DNA of 5,983 nt. It comes from Bradyrhizobium sp. (GTDB taxonomy: Bacteria; Pseudomonadota; Alphaproteobacteria; Rhizobiales; Xanthobacteraceae). The DNA lies in NCBI GenBank assembly GCA_028290165.1, contig JAQGKJ010000889.1, positions 1 through 5,983 on the forward strand. Reading direction: 5' to 3'. Positions 5,497 through 5,983 of the stretch are shown here, in pieces. Every line of letters begins with the position of its first letter. Within the stretch, counting starts at the first letter, position 1. The notes beneath the pieces are model-generated. The model saw only the letters and a program-made list of their open reading frames with translations. It was not told where the DNA came from and made no database searches. The translations under genes were made by a program, and so were the position numbers.

Positions 5497-5983
5497 CGCG
5501 CGTCCTCGATCAGCTTGCGCGAAACGATCAGCCGCATGATCTCGTTGGTGCCTTCGAGGATCTGATGCACGCGCAGATCGCGCACGATCTTTTCGATGCC
5601 GTATTCGCTGAGGTAGCCATAGCCGCCGTGCAGCTGCAGCGCCTGGTTGGCGACCTCGAAACCGACATCGGTGCCGAAGCGTTTTGCCATCGCGCACAGC
5701 ATGGTGGCGTCAGCATCCTTGCGGTCGAGCGCCGCGGCCGCACGCCACACAAAGGTCCGCGCCGCCTCCAGTTCGGTCGCCATGTCGGCGAGCCGAAACT
5801 GCAGCGCCTGGAATTCGTCGAGACGCTTTCCAAACGCCTTGCGCTCTTTCATATAGGCCAGCGATTTGTCGAGCGCACATTGCGCGCCGCCGAGCGAACA
5901 CGCCGCGATGTTGATGCGCCCGCCGTCGAGGCCTGCCATCGCGATCTTGAAGCCGATGCCCTCCTCGCCGAGCCGGTTGGCGA
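5493..5983 (-). CDS. Acyl-CoA dehydrogenase, isobutyryl-CoA dehydrogenase-like (C-terminal part)
   Basis: The last 162 residues of a FAD-dependent acyl-CoA dehydrogenase; the 5' part runs off the right edge. A methionine codon at 5939 is internal, since the frame continues to the edge as ANRLGEEGIGFKIA. The family is about 380 residues, so roughly 43 percent is visible. The piece shows GLDGGRINIAACSLGGAQ, the helical C-terminal domain with ERKAFGKRLDEFQALQFRLA, then LQLHGGYGYLSEYGIEK and VHQILEGTNEIMR. The Glu of EGTNE (codon 5553-5555) is the expected catalytic base. GGRINIA with LQFRLADMAT and HQILEGTNE resembles mammalian ACAD8 (isobutyryl-CoA dehydrogenase). Position directly ahead of the 3-hydroxyisobutyryl-CoA hydrolase and mmsB supports oxidation of isobutyryl-CoA to methacrylyl-CoA. 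A 2-methylbutyryl- or short-chain-specific enzyme remains possible because the N-terminal half is missing. Confidence 0.9.
   Translation of the reverse strand, partial: ANRLGEEGIGFKIAMAGLDGGRINIAACSLGGAQCALDKSLAYMKERKAFGKRLDEFQALQFRLADMATELEAARTFVWRAAAALDRKDADATMLCAMAKRFGTDVGFEVANQALQLHGGYGYLSEYGIEKIVRDLRVHQILEGTNEIMRLIVSRKLIEDAR
5503..5507 (-). promoter_or_regulatory. Shine-Dalgarno site of the 3-hydroxyisobutyryl-CoA hydrolase gene
   Basis: On the minus strand this reads GAGGA, 6 nt before the ATG at 5496 and inside the last codons of the acyl-CoA dehydrogenase gene. Together with the ATGA overlap it fixes the hydrolase start at 5496 rather than at any upstream codon of the open frame. Confidence 0.7.

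Noticed and set aside
5497..5697. A 67-codon N-terminal extension of the hydrolase
   Set aside because: It is the out-of-frame reading of the acyl-CoA dehydrogenase gene. The ATGA overlap and the GAGGA site support the start at 5496.
1..5983. Search for a defence, mobile or otherwise undescribed system
   Set aside because: Every gene belongs to a familiar catabolic enzyme family. No transposase, integrase, nuclease, toxin-like small gene, direct-repeat array or RNA gene was seen on either strand.

Overview
The window looks like a high-GC alphaproteobacterial chromosome, most likely Bradyrhizobium or a close relative (Nitrobacteraceae). This rests on codon usage, the protein flavour, and two copies of the GC-rich palindromic repeat typical of that group. 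The repeat leaves tell-tale spurious peptides such as MPGLDPGIH and MAGTSPAMT when it is translated. The genus call is inference from sequence style, not from a database match.

All six protein genes lie on the minus strand, so transcription runs from high to low coordinates. In that order they are: the C-terminal part of an isobutyryl-CoA dehydrogenase-like acyl-CoA dehydrogenase (5493 to the right edge), a 3-hydroxyisobutyryl-CoA hydrolase (4402-5496), 3-hydroxyisobutyrate dehydrogenase mmsB (3484-4374), an AMP-forming acyl-CoA synthetase (1740-3476), a single-domain MaoC-type hydratase (1257-1736) and an SDR dehydrogenase (204-1121). Junctions are tight: a 4-nt ATGA overlap, then gaps of 27, 7 and 3 nt. 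This suggests one polycistronic transcript whose promoter lies beyond the right edge. Only the last junction is wider (135 nt), and it is almost filled by a palindromic repeat. Positions 1-203 hold no gene. They contain a second copy of the repeat and a possible half-unit of another one, and they probably mark the 3' end of the operon.

Functionally, the first three genes cover three steps of valine (isobutyryl-CoA) catabolism: isobutyryl-CoA to methacrylyl-CoA, then 3-hydroxyisobutyryl-CoA to free 3-hydroxyisobutyrate, then oxidation to methylmalonate semialdehyde. The methacrylyl-CoA hydratase and the semialdehyde dehydrogenase (mmsA) are not visible and may lie to the right. The last three genes (ligase, hydratase, dehydrogenase) could form a second acyl-CoA module: activation of a carboxylic acid, hydration of an enoyl-CoA and oxidation of a 3-hydroxyacyl-CoA. 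The SDR resembles the dehydrogenase domain of peroxisomal multifunctional enzyme type 2.

I found no tRNA, rRNA, CRISPR, insertion sequence, phage gene or defence-like system. The window is a catabolic operon. Its less ordinary points are the coupling of valine genes to the ligase-hydratase-SDR module and the placement of the palindromic repeats.
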